A stretch of DNA of 64,000 nt from Brevundimonas sp. (GCF_016742135.1 NZ_JACVCG010000002.1:124001-188000), one strand, 5' to 3'; counted from the stretch's first letter, positions 52,262 to 62,051 are shown. Translations and numbers: made by a program. The notes: a model not told the origin generated them from the sequence alone.

Positions 52262-55200
52262 ATGTCCATGATCCGAAACGGTCTTTTGGCGACCATTGCC
52301 TGTCTTCTGGCTGTCGCTCCGGCGCTCGCCCAGGACACCCGCGTGCTTGACGCCTTCGAGACCACCGGCGCGTGGGAAGCCGACGCTTCGACCGATGTGA
52401 CCTCCACCATCCGCACCGTGCCGGGGCGGGAGGGGCAGGCCCTCCGCCTCGACTTCGACTTCAATGGCCGCGCCGGTTACGCCTTTGCCGCGCGCGAGAT
52501 CGACCTCGTCCTGCCCGATAATTACGAGATCAGCTTCTGGGTGCGCGGCGTCGGCCCGTCCAACACCTTCGAGGTCAAGTTTACCGACGCGGCCAATGAA
52601 AACGTCTGGTGGCGTCAGGTGTCCCGCTATGACTTCCCCGACGACTGGACCCTGTTCACCATCAAGCGCCGTCAGGTGACCAAGGCCTGGGGCCCGGGTG
52701 AAGATCCGGTCCTGCGCCGCGCCGAGCGGATGGAGTTCGTCGTGGTCGCCGCCGAGGGTGGCGCAGGCCATATCGAGATCGATCAACTGACCCTACGCGA
52801 ACTGCCGCCCGAGCCCGCCGTGCCGCCGCGTCCGCTCGCGTCCGCGACGTCCGAAGCCGAGGGCTTTCCCGCGTCCAACGCCGTCGATGGCGACCCGTCC
52901 ACCGTCTGGCGCACCGGGGAGGGGGCGTTCCAGAGCCTCACGCTCGACCTCGGCTATGAGCGTGAGTTCGGTGGCCTGACCCTGCAGTGGGAGCGCGACC
53001 GGGCCGCCACCCGCTACCGCGTCGAGGCCTCGAACGACGGCACGACCTGGCAGACCCTGATCGCGGTCGAGGATGCCGACGGCGGTACCGACTGGCTGCG
53101 CACGCCCGAGGCCTCGGCCCGCTATCTTCGCCTCATGCTGTTCGAGGGGGCTGAGACCTATGGCCTCGCCGACCTCGAGGTCCAGCCGCTGGCCTTCGGT
53201 GCCTCCCAGACCGCGTTCGTCACCGCCATCGCCTCGCAATCCCGTCGCGGCCAGTATCCGCGCGGGTTCCACGGCGAACAGCCCTACTGGACCCTGGTCG
53301 GCGTCGATGGCGGCGGCGAAAGCGGCCTGATGGGCGAGGACGGCGCCATCGAGCTGCGCCGCGGCGGCCCCTCGATCGAACCCTTCATCCTCGAGGACGG
53401 TCGCCTGACTACCTGGGCCGACGTCAACATCACGCAGGGGCTGCGCGACGATGACCTGCCCATGCCCTGGGTCCAGTGGCAGACGGACGGCCTCGCCCTG
53501 CGGATCGCGTCCTTTGCCGATGGCACGCCCGACAACTCCCGCCTGTTCGGTCGCTATCACCTGACCAACACCTCGGACCGCGCCCGCACCGTGACGCTCG
53601 CCCTGATGGCGCGTCCGTATCAGGTCAACGGCCCTCGCCAGTTCCTTGCCGTGCCCGGGGGCGTCGGCCCCATCGCCCGGATCGACTGGACCGGCGGCGA
53701 GCTGGTGCTCAACGACGACACGCGCGTCCGCCCACTGGTCATGCCCGACGGGGTTGCCGCCTCCATCTTCGCCTCCGGGGCCGACCCGCACAGCCTGCTG
53801 ACGCGGCCCGAACGCCGCCAGTCTGCGTCCACGCGTCTGGTCGAGTCCGACGACGGCCTCATGGCCGGCGCGCTCTTCTATGAGGTCACCCTCCAGCCCG
53901 GCGAAACGCGGCAGTTCGGCTGGATGCTGCCCATGGCCGGTGTCCCTGATCCCTTGCCGGTCACCGCCTCGGCCGAGGCTGCCCTTGATTCCATCGAGGA
54001 TCGCGTCGCCGCCGACTGGCGCGCCAGGATCGACCGCGTCGAGCTGATCCTGCCGCCCCGGGCCCAGGTGGTTGAGGATGTGCTGAAATCCTCGCTGGCC
54101 CACATCCTGATGTCGCGTCAGGGGCCGATCCTCCAGCCCGGAACCCGCTCCTACAACCGCTCCTGGATCCGAGACGGGGCCATGATCGCCGAGGGGCTGA
54201 ACCGCCTCGGACATGCCGATATCTCGGCCGACTATCTGCGCTGGTTCGCCCCCTATGTGTTCGATAACGGCAAGGTGCCGTGCTGCGTCGACGCGCGCGG
54301 GGCCGATCCCGTCCCCGAGAACGACAGCCACGGCGAGTTCGTCTTCCTCGCCGCCGAAGTCTATCGCTACACCGGCGACCAGGCCCTGCTGCGCGACGTC
54401 TGGCCCCAGGTCGAGGGCGCCATCAATTACATGGACGAACTGCGCGCCGAGACCCGCACGGCGGAATACCAGGCCCCGGACACCCGCCACCTCTACGGCC
54501 TGCTGCCACCGACCATCAGCCACGAGGGCTATTCCGACAAGGTCGCCTATTCCTACTGGGACGACTTCTGGGGCCTGATCGGCTATCGCGACGCCGTCTT
54601 CATCGCCGATGTTCTGGGCGAGGACGTGGCCCGCACCCGTTTCGCCGCCGGCCGCGACCAGTTCAGCGCCCACATCGCCGCCGCCATCGTCGCCACCGCC
54701 GAGCACCACGACATTGACTGGATCGCGGGCGCGGCTGACCGGGGCGATTTCGACGCCACCTCGACCACCATCGCTCTGTCGCCCGGTGGCCTGATCGACG
54801 CCCTGCCGCGTGACCTGCTGCAGCGGACCTTTGATCTTTACTGGCTGAATTTCGAGGCCCGCCGCACGGGTGACTGGTCGCCGCTTACGGCCCAGGGCTG
54901 GGACGCCCGTCCCGACTGGCCCGACTATACGCCGTATGAACTGCGCGCGGTCGGCGCCTTCGTTCGCCTTGGCCAGCGCGACCGGGCCATCGCCGCGCTC
55001 GACTACTTCTTCGGCGACATGCGCCCCGTCGCCTGGAACGGCTGGGCCGAGGTCGTCGGCCGCCACGAGCGCGAGCCGCGCTTCATCGGCGACATGCCCC
55101 ACGCCTGGATCAGCTCGGACTACATCCGCTCGGCGCTGGACCTGTTCGTGCACGAGCGGGACCGCGACCACGCCCTCGTGCTGGCGGCCGGCATCCCGCT

Positions 55201-55459
55201 GGACTGGATCGAGACGGAGGAGGGCGTCGGCATCGCCAATCTTCGCACTGCTTACGGCCCGGTCAGCTGGCACCTGCGGCAGGACGGCCGCGGCTATGTG
55301 CTCGACCTCGACACCGCGGCTACGCCCCCTGGCGGCTTCGTCCTCGCCTGGCCCGATGGCAGCGATGCCCGCACCGCCCGCATCGACGGCCGCGCGATCG
55401 ACTGGTCCGGCGGCGAGCTGGTCCTTCCGCCGGGCACGCGGAGGGTCGAGCTGCGCTAA
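52262..55459 (+). CDS. large secreted glycoside hydrolase with F5/8-type carbohydrate-binding domain
   Basis: 1065 residues. Signal peptide (MSMIRNGLLATIACLLAVAPALAQ), an N-terminal beta-sandwich with a jelly-roll feel (about 30-180), and an F5/8 type C-like domain (about 190-305: ATSEAEGFPASNAVDGDPSTVWRTGEG...SLTLDLG). A beta-rich linker and an (alpha/alpha)6-type catalytic domain (about 590-960: PGTRSYNRSWIRDGAMIAEGLNRLGH) follow. Family unassigned by me. Probably acts on oligosaccharides released by the GH144-like enzyme. ATG 52262 with AAGGAG before it; 16 bases after the permease. Confidence 0.82.
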   Translation: MSMIRNGLLATIACLLAVAPALAQDTRVLDAFETTGAWEADASTDVTSTIRTVPGREGQALRLDFDFNGRAGYAFAAREIDLVLPDNYEISFWVRGVGPSNTFEVKFTDAANENVWWRQVSRYDFPDDWTLFTIKRRQVTKAWGPGEDPVLRRAERMEFVVVAAEGGAGHIEIDQLTLRELPPEPAVPPRPLASATSEAEGFPASNAVDGDPSTVWRTGEGAFQSLTLDLGYEREFGGLTLQWERDRAATRYRVEASNDGTTWQTLIAVEDADGGTDWLRTPEASARYLRLMLFEGAETYGLADLEVQPLAFGASQTAFVTAIASQSRRGQYPRGFHGEQPYWTLVGVDGGGESGLMGEDGAIELRRGGPSIEPFILEDGRLTTWADVNITQGLRDDDLPMPWVQWQTDGLALRIASFADGTPDNSRLFGRYHLTNTSDRARTVTLALMARPYQVNGPRQFLAVPGGVGPIARIDWTGGELVLNDDTRVRPLVMPDGVAASIFASGADPHSLLTRPERRQSASTRLVESDDGLMAGALFYEVTLQPGETRQFGWMLPMAGVPDPLPVTASAEAALDSIEDRVAADWRARIDRVELILPPRAQVVEDVLKSSLAHILMSRQGPILQPGTRSYNRSWIRDGAMIAEGLNRLGHADISADYLRWFAPYVFDNGKVPCCVDARGADPVPENDSHGEFVFLAAEVYRYTGDQALLRDVWPQVEGAINYMDELRAETRTAEYQAPDTRHLYGLLPPTISHEGYSDKVAYSYWDDFWGLIGYRDAVFIADVLGEDVARTRFAAGRDQFSAHIAAAIVATAEHHDIDWIAGAADRGDFDATSTTIALSPGGLIDALPRDLLQRTFDLYWLNFEARRTGDWSPLTAQGWDARPDWPDYTPYELRAVGAFVRLGQRDRAIAALDYFFGDMRPVAWNGWAEVVGRHEREPRFIGDMPHAWISSDYIRSALDLFVHERDRDHALVLAAGIPLDWIETEEGVGIANLRTAYGPVSWHLRQDGRGYVLDLDTAATPPGGFVLAWPDGSDARTARIDGRAIDWSGGELVLPPGTRRVELR

Positions 55460-55516
55460 ACAGGTTTCATCACAGCGACCAAGGCGATTTCACAACGGTA
55501 TCGAAGCCGACACATC

Positions 55517-55681
55517 GTCTCCTCCCTGCCGCGCAGCGGTGGGGAGGGGGACCACGAAGTGGTGGAGGGGTTTTTCACCGCAGGTACGCCCTCAAGAGCC
55601 CCTCCGTCTACGCCCTCAAGAGCCCCTCCGTCACGGCGCTTTCGCGCCGCGCCACCTCCCCAACTTCGTCAGGGAGGAGAC
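55517..55681. repeat. nested palindromic repeat element with internal 24-bp direct repeat
   Basis: The gap 55460-55747 holds no gene. It contains an element with 11-bp inverted ends (GTCTCCTCCCT at 55517-55527, complement at 55671-55681), further hairpins, and two perfect tandem copies of a 24-bp unit at 55585-55608 and 55609-55632 (starting TACGCCCTC). The left part is similar to the element at 59308-59366. Confidence 0.8.
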
Positions 55682-55747
55682 AGGAAAGCTCTCCCTCCGC
55701 TTCCCCGGCGTAGGCCGGGGCCCAGAGAGACTTGCAACACGGTCGGC

Positions 55748-56860
55748 TCAGGCCTTTTTCTGGACCTCGCCTTGCAGCCGCTGGAACGCCTTGCCGTCCA
55801 CATCGAACAGATAGGCCTTGTCCGAGGGCACCTTCAGCTCCAGCCGGTCGCCCGACTTCGGTCGCGCCGACCCGGCCAACTGGGCCGTCATACTGTCCTG
55901 GCCCTCGCCGATGTCGACATAGGCATAGGTGGCATTGCCGAGCGTCTCGACAAAGTCGGCCCGCCCATGGATGGCCTCGCCCGGTCCGTCCAGCGACAGA
56001 TGCTCGGGCCGGATCCCCAGCGTCAGGGTGTCGCCCGGCTTCGCACCCCCGGCCCTGACCGCCGCCCGCAGCGTATCGCCGCCCGCCGTCTTCACCACCG
56101 CACCCGCAGCCGTGGCCTCGACCAGGGTCACCGGGATCATGTTCATCTTCGGACTGCCGATGAACTCGGCCACGAAGCGGTTGCAGGGGTGCTCATACAG
56201 ATCCATCGGCGCGCCGACCTGTTCGATCACCCCGCCGTTCAGCACCACGATCCGGTCGGCCAGGGTCATGGCCTCGATCTGGTCGTGCGTTACATAGACC
56301 ATGGTGGTCTTCAGCCGCTGGTGCAGGGCCGCGAACTCATAGCGCATACGCACCCTGAGCGCCGCGTCCAGGTTCGACAGCGGCTCGTCGAACAGGAAGA
56401 CCTCGGGCTCGCGCACAATGGCCCGGCCGATGGCCACCCGCTGGCGCTGCCCGCCCGACAGGGCCTTGGGCTTGCGGTCCAGATAGTCGGTGATGTTCAG
56501 GATGGTCGCCGCCGCATCGACGCGCCGCGCGATCTCGACCTTGTCGTGCTTGGCCAGCTTCAGGCCAAAGGCCATGTTCTCGCGCACCGTCATGTGCGGG
56601 TAGAGCGCATAGGACTGGAACACCATGGCGATGCCCCGGTCCGAGGGAGACAGATCATTCACCACCCGGTCGCCGATCATCACCTCGCCGGCGCTGACCT
56701 CCTCCAGCCCCGCGATGGTGCGCAGCAGGGTCGACTTGCCACAGCCCGAGGGGCCGACGAATACGACGAACTCTCCGTCGGCGATGTCGAGGTCGATGCC
56801 CTTCAGCACCTGCACGGTGCCAAAGTCCTTCCGCACGCCGTTGAGACCGACGCATGCCAT
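55748..56860 (-). CDS. sugar ABC transporter ATP-binding protein (MsmX/UgpC-like)
   Basis: 370 residues. Walker [10 protein letters not shown], signature [15 protein letters not shown], Walker [14 protein letters not shown], switch His in VYVTHDQ, and a C-terminal TOBE/OB domain ([11 protein letters not shown]) typical of MalK/MsmX. Likely energises the MalF/MalG-like permeases of the plus-strand operon, and could serve other importers. GTAACCGGTTAC lies 37 bases upstream of the ATG. Confidence 0.92.
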   Translation of the reverse strand: MACVGLNGVRKDFGTVQVLKGIDLDIADGEFVVFVGPSGCGKSTLLRTIAGLEEVSAGEVMIGDRVVNDLSPSDRGIAMVFQSYALYPHMTVRENMAFGLKLAKHDKVEIARRVDAAATILNITDYLDRKPKALSGGQRQRVAIGRAIVREPEVFLFDEPLSNLDAALRVRMRYEFAALHQRLKTTMVYVTHDQIEAMTLADRIVVLNGGVIEQVGAPMDLYEHPCNRFVAEFIGSPKMNMIPVTLVEATAAGAVVKTAGGDTLRAAVRAGGAKPGDTLTLGIRPEHLSLDGPGEAIHGRADFVETLGNATYAYVDIGEGQDSMTAQLAGSARPKSGDRLELKVPSDKAYLFDVDGKAFQRLQGEVQKKA

Positions 56861-56896
56861 CGCGTTTCCTGCCCTTCGTTTCTCGTTGGCGTCAAC

Positions 56897-56908
56897 GTAA
56901 CCGGTTAC
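56897..56908. promoter_or_regulatory. LacI-type operator upstream of the MsmX-like ATPase
   Basis: GTAACCGGTTAC, a perfect 12-bp palindrome with a central CG step, 37 bases before the ATPase start. It matches TGTAACCGATTACA upstream of the LacI gene (43400-43413), so both are likely bound by that regulator. Confidence 0.75.
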
Positions 56909-57048
56909 AGGCCCCGATCAAGCGCGGTGTCACAGGAATATGTCGCCGGCCCTTTCACGCGCCCGACCGGGCGTCGGCGAGCGTTCGCCGCCCCTCACGG
57001 AGCGGATCGCGCCAGCGGTCCTGGCGTGAGTGATGAAAAGTAGGGGAA

Positions 57049-57123
57049 TGGTGGATGCGACAGGGATTGAACCTGTGACCCCCTCGGTGTGAACGAGGTG
57101 CTCTCCCGCTGAGCTACGCATCC
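57049..57123 (-). tRNA. tRNA-Val (anticodon CAC), CCA encoded
   Basis: Complement gives acceptor GGATGCG / CGCATCC plus A and CCA, D-arm TAGCTCAGCGGGAGAGCA, anticodon arm CCTCG-TTCACAC-CGAGG (CAC, reads GUG) and T-arm CACAGGTTCAATCCCTGTC (stem and loop). 75 bases including CCA. Confidence 0.95.
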
Positions 57124-57145
57124 GACCGGTCAGGAGGCGGGGTGT

Positions 57146-57865
57146 TTAGCCCGGCGATCCGGCAAGGGCAAGGCCCTGTTCGGTCTCTCGCACACAGCGC
57201 GCCACCAGCGCTGGAAAGGCATCGTAATGGTCCAGCACCGCCCAGGGCGTCATCCCGGGAATCGCCATGTCGGCATAGCCGAAGCCGACGGCCACGAACG
57301 GCAGGCCCGCGGCGTGGGCGGCCCCGGCATCCAGACTGCTGTCGCCGACCATCAGGGCGCGATCCGCCCGTCCGCCACATGCCGCGATGGCCTCCAGCAG
57401 ATGCGCGGCATCGGGTTTCCGCGCCGACACCCGGTCCGGCCCGAATACACAGGCGAACAGGCCGGTCAGTCCCAGTGCGTCGGTCAGGGCCACCGACAGG
57501 TCCGTCCGCTTGTTGGTCGTCACCGCCAGCGTATGGCCCTCGGCCTTCAGCGCCGTCAGCGCTTCCACACAGCCCGGATAGGGCCGGGTCAGATCGGCGA
57601 TCCGCCCGACGTACAGCTCAAGGAACAGGGCGAACCGCACATCCAGTGCCTCGGCCTCCAGCGGCGCGCCCGCCGCCGCATAGCCCCGCCGCAACAGCGC
57701 CCGCGCCCCGTGTCCGATCAGGTCGCGCCCCTGTGCCATCGGCAGGGTCGGCAGGCCATCGGTCGCCAGCACGGCATTCAGCGTGCCGATCAGGTCCGGC
57801 GCGGAATCGACCAGAGTCCCGTCAAGGTCGAACAGCAGCGTCCATCCTTTCGCCTTTGATGACAT
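57146..57865 (-). CDS. gph: phosphoglycolate phosphatase (HAD family)
   Basis: 239 residues: FDLDGTLVDSAPDLIGTLNAVL (motif I with nucleophile Asp), TTNKRTDLS (motif II), KPDAAHLLEAI (motif III Lys) and MVGDSSLDAGAAHAAGLPFVAVGFGY (motif IV). Gph-type HADs remove phosphate from 2-phosphoglycolate. 22 bases upstream of tRNA-Val on the same strand and divergent from glmU. Confidence 0.85.
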   Translation of the reverse strand: MSSKAKGWTLLFDLDGTLVDSAPDLIGTLNAVLATDGLPTLPMAQGRDLIGHGARALLRRGYAAAGAPLEAEALDVRFALFLELYVGRIADLTRPYPGCVEALTALKAEGHTLAVTTNKRTDLSVALTDALGLTGLFACVFGPDRVSARKPDAAHLLEAIAACGGRADRALMVGDSSLDAGAAHAAGLPFVAVGFGYADMAIPGMTPWAVLDHYDAFPALVARCVRETEQGLALAGSPG

Positions 57866-57941
57866 ACAGCCTCCCCTTATGCCGTCTCATGCGTTATGCC
57901 GCCCGGACGATGAGACGGACGACTAGACGAGGAACGACGAC

Positions 57942-59306
57942 GTGACCACCCACAGCCATAACGGGCCCGCGCGCGCCGCCGTCATCCTTGCCGCGGGGCA
58001 GGGCACCCGCATGAAATCCCGCCTGCCCAAGGTGCTGCACCCGGTCGGCGGGCGCGCCATGCTGGACCACGCCATCGACGCCGCCGAGGCTCTGGGCTGT
58101 GAGCGCATTGTGGTCGTCGTCGGCACCCACTCGCCCGAGGTCCGCGCCCATGTCGTCGCCCGTCTGGGCGAGGCCGCCATCGCGGTTCAGGATCCGCCCA
58201 TGGGCACGGGCCACGCCGTCCTGTGTGCCCGCGAGGCGCTGAACGGGTTCGACGGACAGGTGGTCATCACCTATGGCGATGTGCCCCTGCTCAAGGCGCA
58301 CGACATCGCCCCGGTGTTCGAGGCCGCCGACGCCCTGTCGGTGATCGGCTTCGAGGCCCGTGACCCCGGCGCCTATGGCCGTATGGTCATTGAGGGCGGC
58401 GAACTGACCGCGATCACCGAAGCCAAGGAGGCCTCGGCCGAGGTGTTGGCCATCCGCACCTGCAACTCCGGCGTCATGTCGGCCCCGGCGCGCGTGCTGT
58501 TCGACCTGCTGGACAAGGTCGGCAACGACAATGCCAAGGGCGAATACTATCTGACCGACGTCGTCCAGCTGGGCCGCGAGGCCGGTGTGCCGACCCGGGC
58601 CGTCATGGCGTCCGAGGACGCGGTCATGGGCGTCAACGCCCAGTCCGAACTGGCCGAGGCCGAGGCCCTGTTCCAGAAGGTCCAGCGCGACACCTTCCTC
58701 GCCCGCGGCGTCACCATGCCCGCCCCGGACACCGTCCATTTCGCCTGGGACACCGATCTGGAACCCGGCGTAGTCGTCGAGCCCTATGTCGTCTTCGGCC
58801 CCGGCGTGAAGGTCGCCTCGGGCGCCCGCATCCGCAGCTTCAGCCATCTGGAGGGCGCTGACGTCGGCGAGGGCGCCATCGTCGGCCCCTATGCCCGCCT
58901 GCGCCCCGGCGCCCGCCTCGACCGCGACGTCCACATCGGCAATTTCGTCGAGGTCAAGAACAGCCACATCGGCGAGGGTGCCAAGGCCAATCACCTGTCC
59001 TACCTCGGCGACGGCCATGTCGGCCCGCGCGCCAACATCGGCGCGGGCACCATCTTCTGCAACTATGACGGCGTGTTCAAACACAAGACCACGGTGGGCG
59101 AGGGGGCTTTCGTCGGCTCCAACAGCTCGCTGGTCGCCCCCGTCAGCATCGGCGCCGGCGCCATGACCGCCTCGGGCTCGGTCATCACCGAAGACGTCCC
59201 CGACGGCGCCCTCGCCCTCGGCCGCGCCACCCAGACCGTCAAGGACGGCTGGGCCGCCCGCTTCATGCAGATGATGACCGCCAAGAAGGCGAACCAGAAG
59301 AAATGA
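57942..59306 (+). CDS. glmU: bifunctional UDP-N-acetylglucosamine pyrophosphorylase / glucosamine-1-phosphate N-acetyltransferase
   Basis: 454 residues. Uridyltransferase half: [41 protein letters not shown]. The acetyltransferase half is a left-handed beta-helix (hexapeptide repeats from about 250) with [29 protein letters not shown] and [15 protein letters not shown]. It makes UDP-GlcNAc for peptidoglycan and lipopolysaccharide. GTG start at 57942; ends one base before the palindromic repeat. Confidence 0.96.
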   Translation: MTTHSHNGPARAAVILAAGQGTRMKSRLPKVLHPVGGRAMLDHAIDAAEALGCERIVVVVGTHSPEVRAHVVARLGEAAIAVQDPPMGTGHAVLCAREALNGFDGQVVITYGDVPLLKAHDIAPVFEAADALSVIGFEARDPGAYGRMVIEGGELTAITEAKEASAEVLAIRTCNSGVMSAPARVLFDLLDKVGNDNAKGEYYLTDVVQLGREAGVPTRAVMASEDAVMGVNAQSELAEAEALFQKVQRDTFLARGVTMPAPDTVHFAWDTDLEPGVVVEPYVVFGPGVKVASGARIRSFSHLEGADVGEGAIVGPYARLRPGARLDRDVHIGNFVEVKNSHIGEGAKANHLSYLGDGHVGPRANIGAGTIFCNYDGVFKHKTTVGEGAFVGSNSSLVAPVSIGAGAMTASGSVITEDVPDGALALGRATQTVKDGWAARFMQMMTAKKANQKK

Positions 59307-59307
59307 T

Positions 59308-59366
59308 CCTCCCCCGACGCGCAGCTTCGGGGGAGGGGGACCGCCGAATGGCGGTGGAGGGGGCGA
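59308..59366. repeat. double-hairpin repeat between glmU and rpiA
   Basis: Two adjacent hairpins: CCCCCGA...TCGGGGG (59311-59333) and CCGCC/GGCGG (59341-59354), followed by TGGAGGGGG. Same family as the left part of the element at 55517-55681, which has the pattern GGGGACC[hairpin]GGTGGAGGGG. Confidence 0.75.
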
Positions 59367-59373
59367 AATAGTC

Positions 59374-60057
59374 ATGTCTGATTCCCAAAAACGCCTCGCC
59401 GGCGAGGCCGCCGCCCTTCGGGTCGAGGCGGGCATGAAGGTCGGGCTCGGCACCGGCTCGACCGCCGCCTGGTTCGTCAAGGCGCTGGCCGCCCGCAACC
59501 TGCCCGACCTGCGGTGCGTGCCGACGTCGGATGCCACGGCCGATCTGGCACGGGAGCTTGGCCTGACGCTCTCGACGTTGGAAGACACCCCGCGCCTCGA
59601 CCTCACCGTCGACGGGGCGGACGAGGTCGGACCGGGCCTGGCCCTGATCAAGGGCGGTGGTGCGGCCCTGCTGCGCGAGAAGCTGGTGTGGGAGGCCTCG
59701 GACCGCTGCCTCGTCATCGCCGACGCGGCCAAGGTGGTGAAGACGCTCGGCACCTTTCCCCTGCCGATCGAGGTCGTCGCCTTCGGGCACAAGACCACCG
59801 GCAACCGCATCGCCGATGTACTGGCCGACCACGACATCGCCATGCCCGCCCGGGTTCGCACGGCCGAGCGGGGACTGGTGCGCACCGACGGCGGCAATCT
59901 GATCTATGACGCCAGATGCGGTGCCATCACCGACCCCAGCCGCCTCGCCGACGACCTGAAGCTGATCACCGGCGTCGTCGAACACGGCCTGTTCCTCGAC
60001 CTCGCGGATGAGGCGATCATCGGGACCGACGACGGGATTGAGGTGTTGGTGCCGTGA
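59374..60057 (+). CDS. rpiA: ribose-5-phosphate isomerase A
   Basis: 227 residues with the RpiA motifs GLGTGSTAAWFV (substrate loop), DLTVDGADEVGPGLALIKGGGAALLREKLV and RTDGGNLIYD. Interconverts ribose-5-phosphate and ribulose-5-phosphate in the pentose phosphate pathway. Its stop overlaps the ATG of the next small gene by one base (TGATG). Confidence 0.95.
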   Translation: MSDSQKRLAGEAAALRVEAGMKVGLGTGSTAAWFVKALAARNLPDLRCVPTSDATADLARELGLTLSTLEDTPRLDLTVDGADEVGPGLALIKGGGAALLREKLVWEASDRCLVIADAAKVVKTLGTFPLPIEVVAFGHKTTGNRIADVLADHDIAMPARVRTAERGLVRTDGGNLIYDARCGAITDPSRLADDLKLITGVVEHGLFLDLADEAIIGTDDGIEVLVP

Positions 60058-60317
60058 TGGGAGACTCTCGCACCACCAAGTTCACATGGAACGACATTGT
60101 CACGGCCAAGGCGGGGGCGCCGCCGGAGACAAGGCCCGGTGAGCGTGCGTGGGTGGTTGGAATCTTGCCGGAAGCTACGAGGTCTGACTCGCTTCTTGAG
60201 CAGTTTCCGACTGGTATCGTTTACGATATCGAGTTCGAAGATGGCTCGTCTGTGTCGGTACATGAAGGCACTCTCGACGCCCTCGAGGTGACCGCCGATC
60301 GCCCGCAGAGGCCCTAA
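60057..60317 (+). CDS. small hypothetical protein
   Basis: 86 residues: FTWNDIVTAKAGAPPETRPGERAWVVGILPEATRSDSLLEQFPTGIVYDIEFEDGSSVSVHEGTLDALEV, a compact beta-rich (SH3-like) domain. Its start overlaps the rpiA stop. From memory, similar domains occur as small stand-alone proteins in proteobacteria; role unknown. Confidence 0.7.
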   Translation: MGDSRTTKFTWNDIVTAKAGAPPETRPGERAWVVGILPEATRSDSLLEQFPTGIVYDIEFEDGSSVSVHEGTLDALEVTADRPQRP

Positions 60318-60462
60318 GCCTCGTGAATATGAAGCTGGCCGGGTAACAGCCGATGCACACCCGACCTCTCCTTGCTGCAGCGCCCCTTCCTTCCTAAGTC
60401 CCTGACACGACGGAGCGACCCGCTCTGCAGCACCCCTCTTCACCCTGTCTTCGCCGGAGCGG

Positions 60463-60650
60463 ATTTCAGACGGTTCAGACGGTTCAGACCCTTTTTTCCA
60501 CCGTCTGAATTCGGCACTGCCGCCGATTTCAGACCCTTCAGACGGTTCAGACGGTCTAATTTCACCGTCTGAGTTCCGGACCGCCCCCGGTTTCAGACTA
60601 TTCAGACCATTCAGACGGTCTTTTTTCACCGTCTGGTTCAGGAGCCCCGA
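60463..60650. repeat. three tandem ~63-bp repeats in the gor leader
   Basis: In the gene-free stretch 60318-60650. Units begin at 60463, 60526 and 60590. Each starts TTTCAGAC, carries two or three further TTCAGAC copies, then a T-rich run and ACCGTCTG, which pairs with the CAGACGGT of the same unit to form a hairpin. No open frame through it is convincing. May be a regulatory leader for glutathione reductase. Confidence 0.85.
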
Positions 60651-62051
60651 ATGCCCACGACCTACGACTACGACCTCTTCGTCATCGGTGCGGGCTCGGG
60701 CGGGGTGCGGGCGGCGCGGCTGACGGCCCTGTCGGGCAAGAAGGTTGCCGTGGCCGAGGAGCACCGGGTCGGCGGCACCTGCGTCATCCGGGGCTGTGTG
60801 CCCAAGAAATTCATGGTCATGGCCTCCGAGGTCAGCCACGCGCTGGAAATCGCCGGGGGCTATGGCTGGGACATCGAGGGCGCGACCTTCGACTGGAAGC
60901 GCTTCCTTGAGACCAAGGACGTCGAGATCGCCCGGCTGTCCGGCATCTATGTCGCCAATCTGGGCAAGGCAGGGGCCGAGCTGATCCACGGCCGCGCCCG
61001 GCTGAAGGACGCCCATACGGTCGAGGTGCTCAAGAAGGACGGCGCGCTCGACCGCACCGTCACCGCCGAAACCATCCTGATCGCCACCGGGGGCCGCCCC
61101 TGGGTGCCGGAAGACCTGCCGGGCATTGAACACGCCATCACCTCGGAAGAGGCCTTCCACCTGCCCGAGCTGCCGAAAAGCATCCTGATCGCCGGCGGCG
61201 GCTACATCGCGGTCGAGTTCGCCGGCATCTTTGCCGGTCTGGGGGTCGAGACCACCCTGGTCTATCGCGGGCCCAACATCCTGCGCGGCTTTGACGACGA
61301 TGTCCGCGCCCATCTGGCGGGCGAGATCGAGCGGCGCGGCATCAAGGTGGTGCTGGGCTGCCAGCATTCCTCGATCGAAAAGACCGCCGACGGCCTGGTC
61401 AGCCATCTGGAAAACGACATGAAGCTGACGACCGAGGCCGTCATGTTCGCCACGGGCCGCATCCCTTACGTCAAGGGTCTGGGGCTTGAGGAGGCCGGGG
61501 TCGAACTGACCGAGGGCGGGGCCATCAAGGTCGATGAATACTCGCGCACCAGCGTCGACAGCATCTGGGCCATCGGCGACGTCACTGACCGGATCAATCT
61601 GACGCCCGTCGCCATCCGCGAGGCCGTGGCCTTCCACGAGACCGTCTACAATAACAATCCCTCCTCGTTCGACTATGAGGCCGTCGCCACCGGCGTCTTC
61701 AGCCAGCCGCCGGTCGGTGTGGTCGGCCTCAGCGAGGCCGAGGCGCGGCGTCACTGTTCAAAGGGCGTCGATGTCTATCTGACCCGCTTCCGGCCCATGA
61801 AGACCGTGTTCGTCGGCTCGGACGAGCGGGTGCTGATGAAGCTGGTAGTCGATGCCGACACCCAGCGCGTGGTCGGCGTCCACATCGTGGGCCCCGAAGC
61901 GCCCGAAATGATCCAGCTGGCCGCCATTGCGGTCAAGGCCGGCCTGACCAAGGCCCAGTGGGACGCCACCTGCGCCGTTCACCCGACGCTGGCCGAGGAA
62001 CTGGTCACCCTGAAGGACAAACAGTCGGTCGCCGCGACCGCCGCCGAATAG
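60651..62051 (+). CDS. gor: glutathione-disulfide reductase
   Basis: 466 residues. FAD motif FVIGAGSGGVRAARLTA, redox-active pair in GGTCVIRGCVPKKFMV, NADPH motif ILIAGGGYIAVEFAGIFAGLGVETTLVYRG, and active-site His with Glu in CAVHPTLAEELVT. Reduces GSSG with NADPH. The GST at 12441 and the GFA protein at 41273 are other glutathione-related genes in the window. Preceded by the threefold repeat; AGGAG lies 9 bases before the ATG. Confidence 0.94.
   Translation: MPTTYDYDLFVIGAGSGGVRAARLTALSGKKVAVAEEHRVGGTCVIRGCVPKKFMVMASEVSHALEIAGGYGWDIEGATFDWKRFLETKDVEIARLSGIYVANLGKAGAELIHGRARLKDAHTVEVLKKDGALDRTVTAETILIATGGRPWVPEDLPGIEHAITSEEAFHLPELPKSILIAGGGYIAVEFAGIFAGLGVETTLVYRGPNILRGFDDDVRAHLAGEIERRGIKVVLGCQHSSIEKTADGLVSHLENDMKLTTEAVMFATGRIPYVKGLGLEEAGVELTEGGAIKVDEYSRTSVDSIWAIGDVTDRINLTPVAIREAVAFHETVYNNNPSSFDYEAVATGVFSQPPVGVVGLSEAEARRHCSKGVDVYLTRFRPMKTVFVGSDERVLMKLVVDADTQRVVGVHIVGPEAPEMIQLAAIAVKAGLTKAQWDATCAVHPTLAEELVTLKDKQSVAATAAE

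Noticed and set aside
52793-55273. 826-codon minus-strand frame under the large hydrolase
   Set aside because: Shadow of the recognised secreted hydrolase; no motif.
60463-60650. Repeats read as a CRISPR array
   Set aside because: Units are contiguous with internal TTCAGAC copies, no unique spacers of even size, no cas genes.
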